From positions 1 to 64,000 of the forward strand of contig NZ_FTNK01000018.1 in the NCBI RefSeq assembly GCF_900156375.1: DNA of 64,000 bases, written 5' to 3'. The notes beneath the pieces are model-generated. The model was not told the DNA's origin, ran no database searches, and saw nothing but the letters and a program-made list of their open reading frames with translations. Source of the DNA: Paenibacillus macquariensis (GTDB lineage: Bacteria; Bacillota; Bacilli; Paenibacillales; Paenibacillaceae). Shown here one piece after another: positions 17,147 through 24,574 of the stretch (the stretch's first letter is position 1; the number at the start of each line of letters is the position of its first letter). Both the position numbers and the translations under genes were made by a program.

Positions 17147-17773
17147 TTGACTATCATTGACAATAATGCCATTGTTCTTTTTCAAGGAGATAGTGTTACG
17201 GATTGTGGGAGAGACTATTTAAATAAAGGGAGTTTAGGAACTGGGTATACTTTTCTAACCGCTGCTGAAATGGGGCGTAAATACCCAAATAAAAAGATTG
17301 AGTTTATTAATCGGGGAGTCAGTGGTAATCGTGTTATTGACCTTAATCGCAGATGGGAAGAAGATTGTTTACGCTTGAATCCGACGTGGGTGTCTTTATA
17401 CATTGGTATAAATGATGTTTGGCGCAGGTATGACGATCATGATCTAACTTCTGTTGAAGAGTTCTATGAAGGTTATCGAAAGTTGATTGAACGAACGAAT
17501 GAACATACAGATGCCAAATTGATTTTGGTAGAACCATTTTGTTTACCTATACCGGAAGACCGTAAGGCATGGAGAGAAGACTTAGATCCTAAGATCCAAG
17601 CGATACGTGAGTTAGCACGTGAATTTCATACGTTATATGTTCCATTAGACGGTTTGTTCGCATCAGTAAGTACACAGATTGATCCAGCACACTGGGCGGA
17701 AGATGGTGTACATCCAACACCGGCAGGCCACGCACTCATCGCTAAAGCTTGGTTGGAGACAGTGCAAGCATAA
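17147..17773 (+). CDS. SGNH/GDSL hydrolase (esterase)
   Basis: 208 residues, cytosolic (no signal peptide). All four SGNH blocks are present: block I FQGDSVTD with Ser16, block II RGVSGN with Gly60 region, block III IGINDVW with Asn89, block V AEDGVHPTPAG with Asp186 and His189 of the triad. Proteins of this subgroup act as carbohydrate esterases or lysophospholipase-like acyl hydrolases on deacetylation of oligosaccharides. It starts at TTG 17147 behind GAGTGGGGG. It lies 70 bases before a Gfo/Idh/MocA oxidoreductase without an intervening terminator, so the pair may form a carbohydrate-processing operon. The substrate is unknown. Confidence 0.88.
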   Translation: MTIIDNNAIVLFQGDSVTDCGRDYLNKGSLGTGYTFLTAAEMGRKYPNKKIEFINRGVSGNRVIDLNRRWEEDCLRLNPTWVSLYIGINDVWRRYDDHDLTSVEEFYEGYRKLIERTNEHTDAKLILVEPFCLPIPEDRKAWREDLDPKIQAIRELAREFHTLYVPLDGLFASVSTQIDPAHWAEDGVHPTPAGHALIAKAWLETVQA

Positions 17774-17843
17774 GAATTGATTATTCATACGAATTATCAT
17801 GCCATACTAACATAAATTATTAACTTGAGGAGAGTTTGTATAC

Positions 17844-18872
17844 ATGAAAAAATTTAAAGTAGCTATTATTGGATGCGGTAACATTTTCCCCATGCATGCA
17901 AGTTCTATACAGTTATCTGATGTTGCTGAACTCGTCGCTGTATGTGACAACAAAGAAGATCGTGCGAAGGCAGCTGCGGAGAAATACAATTGTAATTTCT
18001 ATACGAGCTATGAAGACATGTTAGAGAAAGAAGAAATTGATGTTGTACATATATGTACGCCACATTATTTACACGCACCGATGACAGCTTACGCGGCAAG
18101 CAAGGGCAAACATATATTGACAGAGAAACCTATGAGTATAAGTACTGAAGATGCTCGTGAAATGGTGGAACTATGCGAGAGTAATGGCGTAACACTGGGA
18201 GTCATTTTTCAAAACCGCTATAATCCAGGGTCACAGCTGATTAAGAATGCGATTCAAGACGGTAGCCTGGGTTCAGTACTTGGCGCTAAGTGTTCGGTAA
18301 CGTGGGATCGATCTGACGAATACTACAACTTAAGTGATTGGAAAGGTACATGGGAGAAGGAGGGTGGCGGTGTTCTGATTGACCAAGCCATTCATACAAT
18401 GGACCTGATGCGTTGGTTCGTAGGTGAGGAAATAGAATATGTTGATGCTCAAATTGGTAATCGTGCTCATGAAGCCATTGAAGTTGAAGATAGTGTTGAG
18501 GGTGTTATGAAATTTAAGAACGGTATATTTGGTGGATTCTTCGCAATCAATTACTACAGCTATGATGCTCCGGTAGAGATTGAGATTCACTGTGCCAAGG
18601 GTATTGCTAAGATGGTTGCTGAAAAAGCGACAATAAAATACAACGATGGTACAGAAATTAAGAGAGATAAGGATCCAAATGAAGTAGTGGATTATGGCGA
18701 AGGTGTCAAAATGTATTGGGGTGTCAGTCATTTGAAACAAATTTCCGATTACTATGAAGCGTTGAAGAATGGACAAGTTCCTTATATTGACGGAAAAGAA
18801 GCACTCAAGACACAGGAGATGATTGCTGGAATTTATCAATCGGGCAAAGAAAATAAGCGTGTTTATTTGTAA
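17844..18872 (+). CDS. Gfo/Idh/MocA family NAD(P)-dependent oxidoreductase
   Basis: 342 residues. The N-terminal Rossmann fold has VAIIGCGNIFPMHASSI with a GxGxxx nucleotide loop, followed by VCDNKEDRA. The family EKP motif (ILTEKPMSIS, catalytic Lys) and the substrate-domain residues GGGVLIDQAIHTMDLMRWF, with the conserved Asp and His of the active site, are present. Such enzymes oxidise or reduce sugars, inositols or sugar derivatives. TTGAGGAGAG precedes the ATG. The partner upstream is an SGNH esterase. A strong bidirectional terminator separates it from the XRE repressor gene. Substrate not deducible. Confidence 0.88.
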   Translation: MKKFKVAIIGCGNIFPMHASSIQLSDVAELVAVCDNKEDRAKAAAEKYNCNFYTSYEDMLEKEEIDVVHICTPHYLHAPMTAYAASKGKHILTEKPMSISTEDAREMVELCESNGVTLGVIFQNRYNPGSQLIKNAIQDGSLGSVLGAKCSVTWDRSDEYYNLSDWKGTWEKEGGGVLIDQAIHTMDLMRWFVGEEIEYVDAQIGNRAHEAIEVEDSVEGVMKFKNGIFGGFFAINYYSYDAPVEIEIHCAKGIAKMVAEKATIKYNDGTEIKRDKDPNEVVDYGEGVKMYWGVSHLKQISDYYEALKNGQVPYIDGKEALKTQEMIAGIYQSGKENKRVYL

Positions 18873-18903
18873 TATAGGAAAATATTGATCATAAGTTGAA
18901 TGC

Positions 18904-18940
18904 AATAAGCTGTCGCTATTCTAGCGGCAGCTTATTTTGG
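18904..18940. terminator. Bidirectional terminator between the oxidoreductase and XRE genes
   Basis: A 15-bp stem AATAAGCTGTCGCTA (18904-18918) with TAGCGGCAGCTTATT (18922-18936), one wobble pair, loop of 3, followed by TTTT. Confidence 0.88.
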
Positions 18941-18963
18941 TTTTGTTATAAGTAATCAAATCT

Positions 18964-19209
18964 TTATTCCACATACCCCTGTAATGGCGGATCAACGGTG
19001 TTCTGAGATAAAGTCTTTCTTCCAATCAAATAATCAATGGAGACTTGAAGGATGTCTGCTAGGTGTGTAAGTGTTTCGAAGTCAGGGTTTCTTCTGCTTT
19101 TCTCATAGTGTGACAATGCCCCTCGGCTGATCCCAATAAGCGTAGATAATTCCTCTTGCGTCCATCCTTTCTGCTCCCGCAATTCTGCAATTCGATTCCC
19201 AATCTTCAT
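18964..19209 (-). CDS. XRE-family HTH repressor, probable regulator of the exopolysaccharide operon
   Basis: 81 residues, almost entirely one Cro/C1-type HTH: IGNRIAELREQKGWTQEELSTLIGISRGALSHYEKSRRNPDFETLTHLADILQVSIDYLIGRK, followed by a short polar tail. GGGAGG lies 7 bases before the ATG. It is divergent from the polysaccharide operon, and their promoters overlap at a perfect GATACAAATTGTATC palindrome, so it most likely represses both itself and the operon. It has no dimerisation or effector domain, which resembles short EPS/biofilm switches of Bacillales (SinR/SlrR style); orthology to SinR is not claimed, since the operator differs. Confidence 0.85.
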   Translation of the reverse strand: MKIGNRIAELREQKGWTQEELSTLIGISRGALSHYEKSRRNPDFETLTHLADILQVSIDYLIGRKTLSQNTVDPPLQGYVE

Positions 19210-19265
19210 TCATCTTCCTCCCTAAGCATATCAACCATAATATTCAATAAAGGCGTAAAAACAAC

Positions 19266-19323
19266 TTGACATGATACAAATTGTATCGTAAATTAACAAT
19301 GTACCTTTGATACGTTTTGTATC
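19266..19323. promoter_or_regulatory. Overlapping divergent promoters with two XRE operator palindromes
   Basis: Plus strand: TTGACA (19266-19271), 17 bases, TAAATT (19289-19294). Minus strand: TTGTTA (19299-19294), 17 bases, TATCAT (19276-19271). A perfect 15-base palindrome GATACAAATTGTATC (19273-19287) fills the plus-strand spacer and overlaps the minus-strand -10. A second, imperfect copy GATACGTTTTGTATC lies at 19309-19323, with centres 36 bases apart. One bound repressor would block both promoters. Confidence 0.75.
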
Positions 19324-19445
19324 ATTATAACTTCAAAGAGCTTCGATATACAACTAGCTATCTTAAAAAAATCAAAGAAAATTGAAAATTAAGATTTTCT
19401 CATAGATTTCTATAGAGGAAAAAACACGCTTAAGGGGAGATCAGG

Positions 19446-20195
19446 ATGGAACTAAAGTTATTGATAAGCATGATAAGAAAGCGACTGTGGAAGATTATCG
19501 TATTTGTAATTCTTTGTTCATCGTGTATTGGAATCTACACTATATACTTTACGACTCCAATTTACGAAGCCTCAAGTACACTCATCATTAATAAGTCGAA
19601 TATGGATAGTCAAGGTAAACCGAGTCTTGATATGAACCAGATTAATTCTAATATCCTGCTTATTAATTCGTATAAAGTGATTATCAGTTCCGCAACGATT
19701 ATGGATAAGGTCGTACAGAGTTATCCGGAATTAAAGGTTTCATCAGAGGATTTGATGGAGCGAATTAAAGTGATTACGACGCAGAACTCTCAAATTATCA
19801 CATTGCAAATAAGAGATTCAAGTTACAAGCAGGCCATGCAAATTGTAAATGCGATTGGAAAAGTTTTCAAAGATGAGATCCCTCGCATTATGAAAGTGGA
19901 TAATATCTCAATCTTGGATCTAGCGAGGCCTCAGCTTGAAGCGCAACCTGTCAGTCCGAAGGTGAAAATAAATATAGTGATCGCATTTGTAGCTTCGCTC
20001 ATGTTGGCGATAGGGATTGTATTACTCATAGAGTATTTGGATGACACAATAAAAAATGAACAAGACATTGAACGATACTTGGGACTAACAACGTTAGGTA
20101 CAATTCAAAAAATCAAGAAGAGGGATCTACGACAAAGCTCAAGAAGACGATCAAAAGAAAAGGCAGGTGAAAAATATGCGTCAGTCAGCCACTAA
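19446..20195 (+). CDS. Wzz/CapA-type polysaccharide chain-length regulator and kinase activator
   Basis: 249 residues. Transmembrane segments near 17-37 and 177-200 flank an extracytoplasmic domain beginning TTPIYEASSTLIINKS, the Wzz-domain start. PQLEAQPVSPKVKINIVIAF just before TM2 carries the Pro-rich motif typical of the family. In Firmicutes this membrane protein is split from its cytosolic BY-kinase, encoded next, and its C-terminal tail activates the kinase. AAGGGGAGATCAGG precedes the ATG. It is the first gene of the EPS operon, about 150 bases downstream of the operator-bearing promoter, and overlaps the kinase gene by 20 bases. Homologue of B. subtilis EpsA/YveK-type proteins. Confidence 0.88.
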   Translation: MELKLLISMIRKRLWKIIVFVILCSSCIGIYTIYFTTPIYEASSTLIINKSNMDSQGKPSLDMNQINSNILLINSYKVIISSATIMDKVVQSYPELKVSSEDLMERIKVITTQNSQIITLQIRDSSYKQAMQIVNAIGKVFKDEIPRIMKVDNISILDLARPQLEAQPVSPKVKINIVIAFVASLMLAIGIVLLIEYLDDTIKNEQDIERYLGLTTLGTIQKIKKRDLRQSSRRRSKEKAGEKYASVSH

Positions 20196-20865
20196 ACCTA
20201 AATTAATTATGAACATCAATAGCAGGTCTCCTATATCAGAAGGATATAGGAATGTGCGGACAAATATTCAATTCTCAAGTTGGAAACAAAAGCTTCAAGT
20301 GATGGCAGTTACATCAACACAAGCAGGTGAAGGTAAGACGACGACGATTAGTAATTTAGCCGTATCCTATGCCCAAGAAGGAAAGAGAGTGTTACTCATT
20401 GATGCGGATCTAAGACATCCTTCGGTACAAGATATTTTTCATTTAGCAAATAAAATGGGACTATCCAATATATTAGCGTATCAATGTTCAGCAGATGAGC
20501 TCATTCGGATAACAGATATAGACAATCTATCGATTGTTACTGCGGGGCCGATTCCACCGAATCCGACAGAGCTACTCTCATCAGGCAGAATGCATGAGGT
20601 CGTTGAAAGTTGGAAGGGAGATTACGACATCATTCTAATAGATACATCTCCGATCATGGCGGTTGCAGATGGAATCATTGTTGCGTCAATATGTGATGGA
20701 GTCATTCTTGTTGTGCAGGCCGGTAAAGTGAAGCAAGAGTATATCCAGAAGTCTAAAGAGAGATTAGAACACGTGAAGGCACATATCATTGGCGTCGTAC
20801 TGAATAATAAAAAGTTAAATAAATCCGAGTCGAATCAATATAACTACTATAGTCATCTGGATTAA
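20176..20865 (+). CDS. CpsD/CapB-family bacterial tyrosine kinase
   Basis: 229 residues from ATG 20176 (AGGTG 6 bases upstream; GTG 20167 would add three residues). Walker A STQAGEGKTTT (48-58), Walker A' VLLIDADLR (72-80), Walker B ILIDTSP, and a C-terminal tyrosine cluster (Tyr222, Tyr224, Tyr225 in NQYNYYSHLD) that is autophosphorylated in this family. It works with the Wzz-like protein encoded upstream to control export and chain length of the exopolysaccharide and often phosphorylates UDP-sugar dehydrogenases, which are encoded downstream (wecC-like). Counterpart of B. subtilis EpsB. It is followed by the structured interval 20866-21160. Confidence 0.9.
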   Translation: MRQSATKPKLIMNINSRSPISEGYRNVRTNIQFSSWKQKLQVMAVTSTQAGEGKTTTISNLAVSYAQEGKRVLLIDADLRHPSVQDIFHLANKMGLSNILAYQCSADELIRITDIDNLSIVTAGPIPPNPTELLSSGRMHEVVESWKGDYDIILIDTSPIMAVADGIIVASICDGVILVVQAGKVKQEYIQKSKERLEHVKAHIIGVVLNNKKLNKSESNQYNYYSHLD

Positions 20866-20880
20866 AACAACAAGCAAATG

Positions 20881-21100
20881 TCATTGTAAGTTATAAGGTC
20901 ATGTCTACTGTACCTTTATCACGGTAGACACTCGATCATGCTGTGGGTATGAAAGTACCTTAGACGTTCATCGTCGGAAGTGTGGTGTGAGGGTGGGTTT
21001 AATGCCCTTGTTTTTTCATACTTCGGGATCGAAGTATGACCTATGTTGTTATGTGACAATATAGCTCATACTTTCATCTCTGATGGATATGCAAGCCTAA
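20881..21100 (+). ncRNA. Structured leader in the EPS operon, candidate EAR (eps-associated) RNA
   Basis: The interval between the tyrosine kinase gene and galU has no ORF but several helices: TGTCTAC/GTAGACA (20902-20908 with 20924-20930), TCATACTTCG/CGAAGTATGA (21016-21025 with 21030-21039, perfect, GGAT loop), and a long-range ATGAAAGTA/TACTTTCAT pairing from near 20949 to near 21070. The 21016-21039 hairpin lacks a T tract, so it is not a simple terminator. In B. subtilis the EAR RNA, a processive antitermination element, lies at the equivalent place after epsB. The identification rests on position and visible structure, not a covariance match. Confidence 0.45.
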
Positions 21101-21160
21101 GTAGATGCTTTTGTTTAACGTCATGGCAAAGAAATTGAAACATCTGAGGAGGATCCACCA

Positions 21161-22066
21161 TTGGGTAAAGTGAAAAAAGCGATCATTCCAGCTGCTGGAC
21201 TGGGTACACGATTCTTACCAGCCACAAAGGCCATGCCTAAAGAGATGCTTCCTATCGTCGATAAACCAACCATCCAATATATCGTAGAAGAAGCGATAGC
21301 AGCTGGGATTGAAGATATCATCATCGTAACGGGGAAGGGAAAACGAGCGATTGAAGATCACTTCGATAATGCGTTTGAGTTAGAGCATAATTTGATGGAA
21401 AATGGAAAATTAGATTTGTTGGAGCAGGTGCGCAGGTCCTCGAAAGTAGAGATTCACTATATTCGCCAAAAGGAAGCCAAAGGGTTAGGGCATGCCATTT
21501 GGTGTGCACGTAATTTTATCGGCAATGAACCGTTCGCGGTGTTATTAGGAGACGATATCGTTCGTTCAGATATTCCTTGCATTGGGCAGTTAGTAAGCCA
21601 ATATGAGCTACACGGATGTTCTGTGTTAGGTGTCGCTCCGGTTCCACGTGAGCAGACCCATCGCTACGGCATCATTGACCCCATAGGTTTATTGGGTAAC
21701 ACGGGTCGAACCTATTCATTAAGGCGTGTCATAGAGAAGCCAGCCCCCAAAGATTCACCCTCGAATCTAGCTATTATGGGACGTTATGTTCTTACACCTG
21801 AAATTTTTAATATTCTTGAACATCAAGAAGCGGGCTATGGTGGTGAAATTCAATTGACGGATGCGATTCAGAAATTAATTACACTTCAGGGTGGTATTGC
21901 ATATGAGTTTATTGGGGATCGGTTTGATGTTGGTGAGAAATTAGGTTTTATAGTAACAACAATTGATTTTGCACTTCAGCAGAAGGACATTCGATTGCCA
22001 TTGTTATTGGAAATGGAAAGAATCTTACAAGCGGAAAAGATAGGACAATTATTTCGAGAGATGTGA
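21161..22066 (+). CDS. galU: UTP-glucose-1-phosphate uridylyltransferase
   Basis: 301 residues. Makes UDP-glucose from UTP and glucose-1-phosphate. The nucleotidyltransferase signature KAIIPAAGLGTRFLPATKAMPKEMLPIVDKP, followed by IQYIVEEAIAAGIEDIIIVTG, and VIEKPAPKDSPSNLAIMGRY with GGEIQLTDAI match GalU/GtaB closely in sequence and length. TTG 21161 has GAGGAGG 8 bases upstream. It supplies the EPS operon with UDP-glucose and follows the candidate EAR leader. Multiple GalU paralogues are common in Bacillales, so this may be an EPS-dedicated copy. Confidence 0.93.
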   Translation: MGKVKKAIIPAAGLGTRFLPATKAMPKEMLPIVDKPTIQYIVEEAIAAGIEDIIIVTGKGKRAIEDHFDNAFELEHNLMENGKLDLLEQVRRSSKVEIHYIRQKEAKGLGHAIWCARNFIGNEPFAVLLGDDIVRSDIPCIGQLVSQYELHGCSVLGVAPVPREQTHRYGIIDPIGLLGNTGRTYSLRRVIEKPAPKDSPSNLAIMGRYVLTPEIFNILEHQEAGYGGEIQLTDAIQKLITLQGGIAYEFIGDRFDVGEKLGFIVTTIDFALQQKDIRLPLLLEMERILQAEKIGQLFREM

Positions 22067-22103
22067 AGAGGGATTCTAATATTGGAAAAAGGTAGGCGCG
22101 TAA

Positions 22104-23345
22104 ATGGATAAGAAAATATGTGTTATAGGGCTCGGATACATAGGACTTCCAACGGCTAGTTTACTTGCGATCAAGGGATTTCAAGTGCATGGCGTAGATG
22201 TAGATCAGCATGCAGTGGAATTAATTAGTCAGGGAGAAGTTCATATCTATGAGCCGGATCTGGACATTATGGTTAAAGCAGCCGTCCAAAGTGGTCAACT
22301 TCATGTGTCAAGTGAGCCCATAGAGGCAGACATCTTTATTATTGCTGTACCTACGCCATTTCAAGAGCAGTATAAGCCGAATATTTCTTATGTGCATCAA
22401 GCGACAATGGCGATTACTCCCTATCTACGTCCTGGAAATATTGTCATTCTTGAATCGACGAGTCCTATTGGAACAACAGAGCGGATTACGAATTGGATTC
22501 TGGATGCGAGAAGTGATTTGAATATCTCTGAATCCGTGCATGCGGTGTGCGATCGAATCTATGTTGCTCATTGTCCTGAACGGGTCATGCCAGGTCAAAT
22601 TCTAAGAGAACTTGTTGAGAATGATCGGATCATTGGTGGGATTGATAACCAATCTACTTTAAGAACAGTAGAATTCTATAAGCAATTTGTGAGTGGGAAA
22701 ATATTAGAGACGAATGCCAGAACAGCTGAAATGGCGAAGCTTACGGAGAATTCTTTTCGCGATGTGAATATCGCGTTTGCAAATGAGCTCTCACTCATTT
22801 GTGATCATTTGAGCATCAATGTATGGGAATTGATTCGACTTGCCAATCACCATCCTCGGGTGAATATTTTACAACCTGGTCCGGGTGTAGGAGGTCACTG
22901 TATTGCTGTGGATCCATGGTTTCTTGTGGATGCCGCTCCGGAACAAGCGAAACTTATTCATACCGCAAGAATGGTCAATGATTACAAGCCGGGATATGTT
23001 GTTGAACGGGTGAAGGAACGTGCTGAGCGGTTTAAGGAACCAGTTATAGCATGTTTAGGGCTTTCTTTTAAAGCGAATATTGATGATCTTCGTGAAAGTC
23101 CTTCTGTTGAAATCGTGGAGCATTTGTCCAAATTGGGCGTGGGTAGACTTAATGTAGTAGAGCCTAACATACAAAAACTTCCGAGTTCACTTCAACTTGA
23201 TCATGTTCAGCTCATGGCTACCGAAGAGGCCATACGTAAATCGGATATTGTGCTCCTGTTGGTCAATCATGATGTATTTCATGACATTGATCTAAATTTA
23301 CTGAAAGAGAAAATTGTCATCGATACACGGGGATTTTTTAATTAA
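22104..23345 (+). CDS. wecC: UDP-N-acetyl-D-mannosamine dehydrogenase-like nucleotide-sugar dehydrogenase
   Basis: 413 residues. NAD-binding VIGLGYIGLPTASLLA at the N-terminus, TSPIGTTERI, HCPERVMPG, the central AKLTENSFRDVNIAFANE helix, catalytic Cys266 in GPGVGGHCIAVDPWFL and the C-terminal SFKANIDDLRESPSVEI. The phrase HCIAVDPWFLVDAAPEQAKLI is characteristic of WecC (UDP-ManNAc dehydrogenase, giving UDP-ManNAcA) rather than UDP-glucose dehydrogenase. No epimerase (wecB/mnaA) is in the window, so UDP-ManNAc would come from elsewhere. It has a usual P-loop-free two-domain architecture. A likely substrate of the tyrosine kinase encoded upstream, by family precedent. Confidence 0.87.
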   Translation: MDKKICVIGLGYIGLPTASLLAIKGFQVHGVDVDQHAVELISQGEVHIYEPDLDIMVKAAVQSGQLHVSSEPIEADIFIIAVPTPFQEQYKPNISYVHQATMAITPYLRPGNIVILESTSPIGTTERITNWILDARSDLNISESVHAVCDRIYVAHCPERVMPGQILRELVENDRIIGGIDNQSTLRTVEFYKQFVSGKILETNARTAEMAKLTENSFRDVNIAFANELSLICDHLSINVWELIRLANHHPRVNILQPGPGVGGHCIAVDPWFLVDAAPEQAKLIHTARMVNDYKPGYVVERVKERAERFKEPVIACLGLSFKANIDDLRESPSVEIVEHLSKLGVGRLNVVEPNIQKLPSSLQLDHVQLMATEEAIRKSDIVLLLVNHDVFHDIDLNLLKEKIVIDTRGFFN

Positions 23346-23420
23346 GTCCATGCCATGGTTAGCACATAAAGTAATCGAACATTAAATATGTCGCACTAGC
23401 GATAAAAGGTGGGAAATCTC

Positions 23421-24515
23421 GTGGAGAGAACGATGATGGGACTTGTGAAGGAAAGACGAGAACCGGGTGCAGTGTATAAAGAGGTCCCTGTACCCCAGAT
23501 AGGGCCAGATGAAGTATTAGTCAGAGTCAAGGCGAGTTCGATCTGTGGCACGGATGTACATATTTATAATTGGGATGCTTGGGCAGCAAAGACGGTCGTC
23601 ACGCCCAATGTATTCGGACATGAATTCGCTGGTATTGTTGAGGCTATCGGAACTGAAGTAAATAATGTAAACATTGGGGATCATGTTTCCGCAGAAGGTC
23701 ATATGGTGTGCGGTCATTGTAAGCCATGTCGAACCGGTAACTCCCATGTGTGCGTCAATACAAGGAGCTTTGGAATTACAGCACCGGGTTGTTTTGCTAC
23801 ATATGCTGTAGTAAAGGCGAGTAATGTCATCCACAATAGCCCGGATATGCCATTTGAGTTGGCCTGTTTACAGGATGCACTTGGCAATGCAGTTCAGACG
23901 GTATTATCTGGAGATATTGTCGGTAAATCGGTAGCCGTTATTGGTTCGGGGCTAATAGGTTTAATGTCCATCGCCGTCGCGAAAGCATGTGGAGCGGGTA
24001 AGATCATGGCAGTTGATATTAACCCTTATCGATTAGATATGGCTCATAAAATGGGTGCAGATATTCTAATTAACAGTTCAACTACGCAGTTATCGAGAGC
24101 AATTCGTGAACATACAGACGGTGAAGGTGCAGAAGTTGTGCTAGAAATGTCAGGTCATCCCGATGCGATTCGAGAAGGGTTTGAAGCAGCTGCTAATGCA
24201 GCTAGAGTATCTTTATTGGGTATTCCGACAGAAGATATTTCGCTGGATCTGGGTCGTATTATTTTCAAAGGGATTCGAGTAGAAGGGATTACAGGAAGAC
24301 GCATGTATCAGACTTGGTATCAAATGAAAGGTTTACTCGACAACGGCCTTATTCATTTAGATGGATTGGTAACACATACGTTTAGATTGGATCAATACGA
24401 GGAAGCATTCGGGTTGATGCAAAAGGGACTCTGTGGGAAGATCGTATTTCTTCATGAATTATCAAAGACACAAACATTAGAATCTCATCATTATGGTCAT
24501 TCATTCATTCACTAA
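23421..24515 (+). CDS. Zinc-dependent medium-chain dehydrogenase, L-threonine 3-dehydrogenase-like
   Basis: 364 residues from GTG 23421, preceded by AAGGTGGG at 7-base spacing; ATG 23433 is an alternative. Catalytic-zinc residues in SSICGTDVH and FGHEFAG, the structural-zinc loop CGHCKPCRTGNSHVC, and the NAD-binding AVIGSGLIGLMSIAVAKACGA. GITGRRMYQTWYQMKGLL is a phrase typical of Tdh (threonine to 2-amino-3-ketobutyrate). Its place inside an EPS operon, next to a heparinase-like gene, argues that it may instead act on a polysaccharide-related alcohol or sugar derivative. No kbl gene (the usual Tdh partner) is present. Confidence 0.8.
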   Translation: MERTMMGLVKERREPGAVYKEVPVPQIGPDEVLVRVKASSICGTDVHIYNWDAWAAKTVVTPNVFGHEFAGIVEAIGTEVNNVNIGDHVSAEGHMVCGHCKPCRTGNSHVCVNTRSFGITAPGCFATYAVVKASNVIHNSPDMPFELACLQDALGNAVQTVLSGDIVGKSVAVIGSGLIGLMSIAVAKACGAGKIMAVDINPYRLDMAHKMGADILINSSTTQLSRAIREHTDGEGAEVVLEMSGHPDAIREGFEAAANAARVSLLGIPTEDISLDLGRIIFKGIRVEGITGRRMYQTWYQMKGLLDNGLIHLDGLVTHTFRLDQYEEAFGLMQKGLCGKIVFLHELSKTQTLESHHYGHSFIH

Positions 24516-24574
24516 AGATTGCTATTCTTGGTACATGTATTATCTTTATAAGATCAGGGTTGGGGTGTGAATAG

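Noticed and set aside
18330..18905. 191-codon minus-strand ORF
   Set aside because: It is antisense to the Gfo/Idh/MocA gene, has no ribosome binding site, and reads as low-complexity hydrophobic residues with no family match.
21016..21039. Perfect hairpin as a simple terminator after the kinase gene
   Set aside because: It has no following T tract and lies in mid-operon, so it was treated as part of a structured leader.
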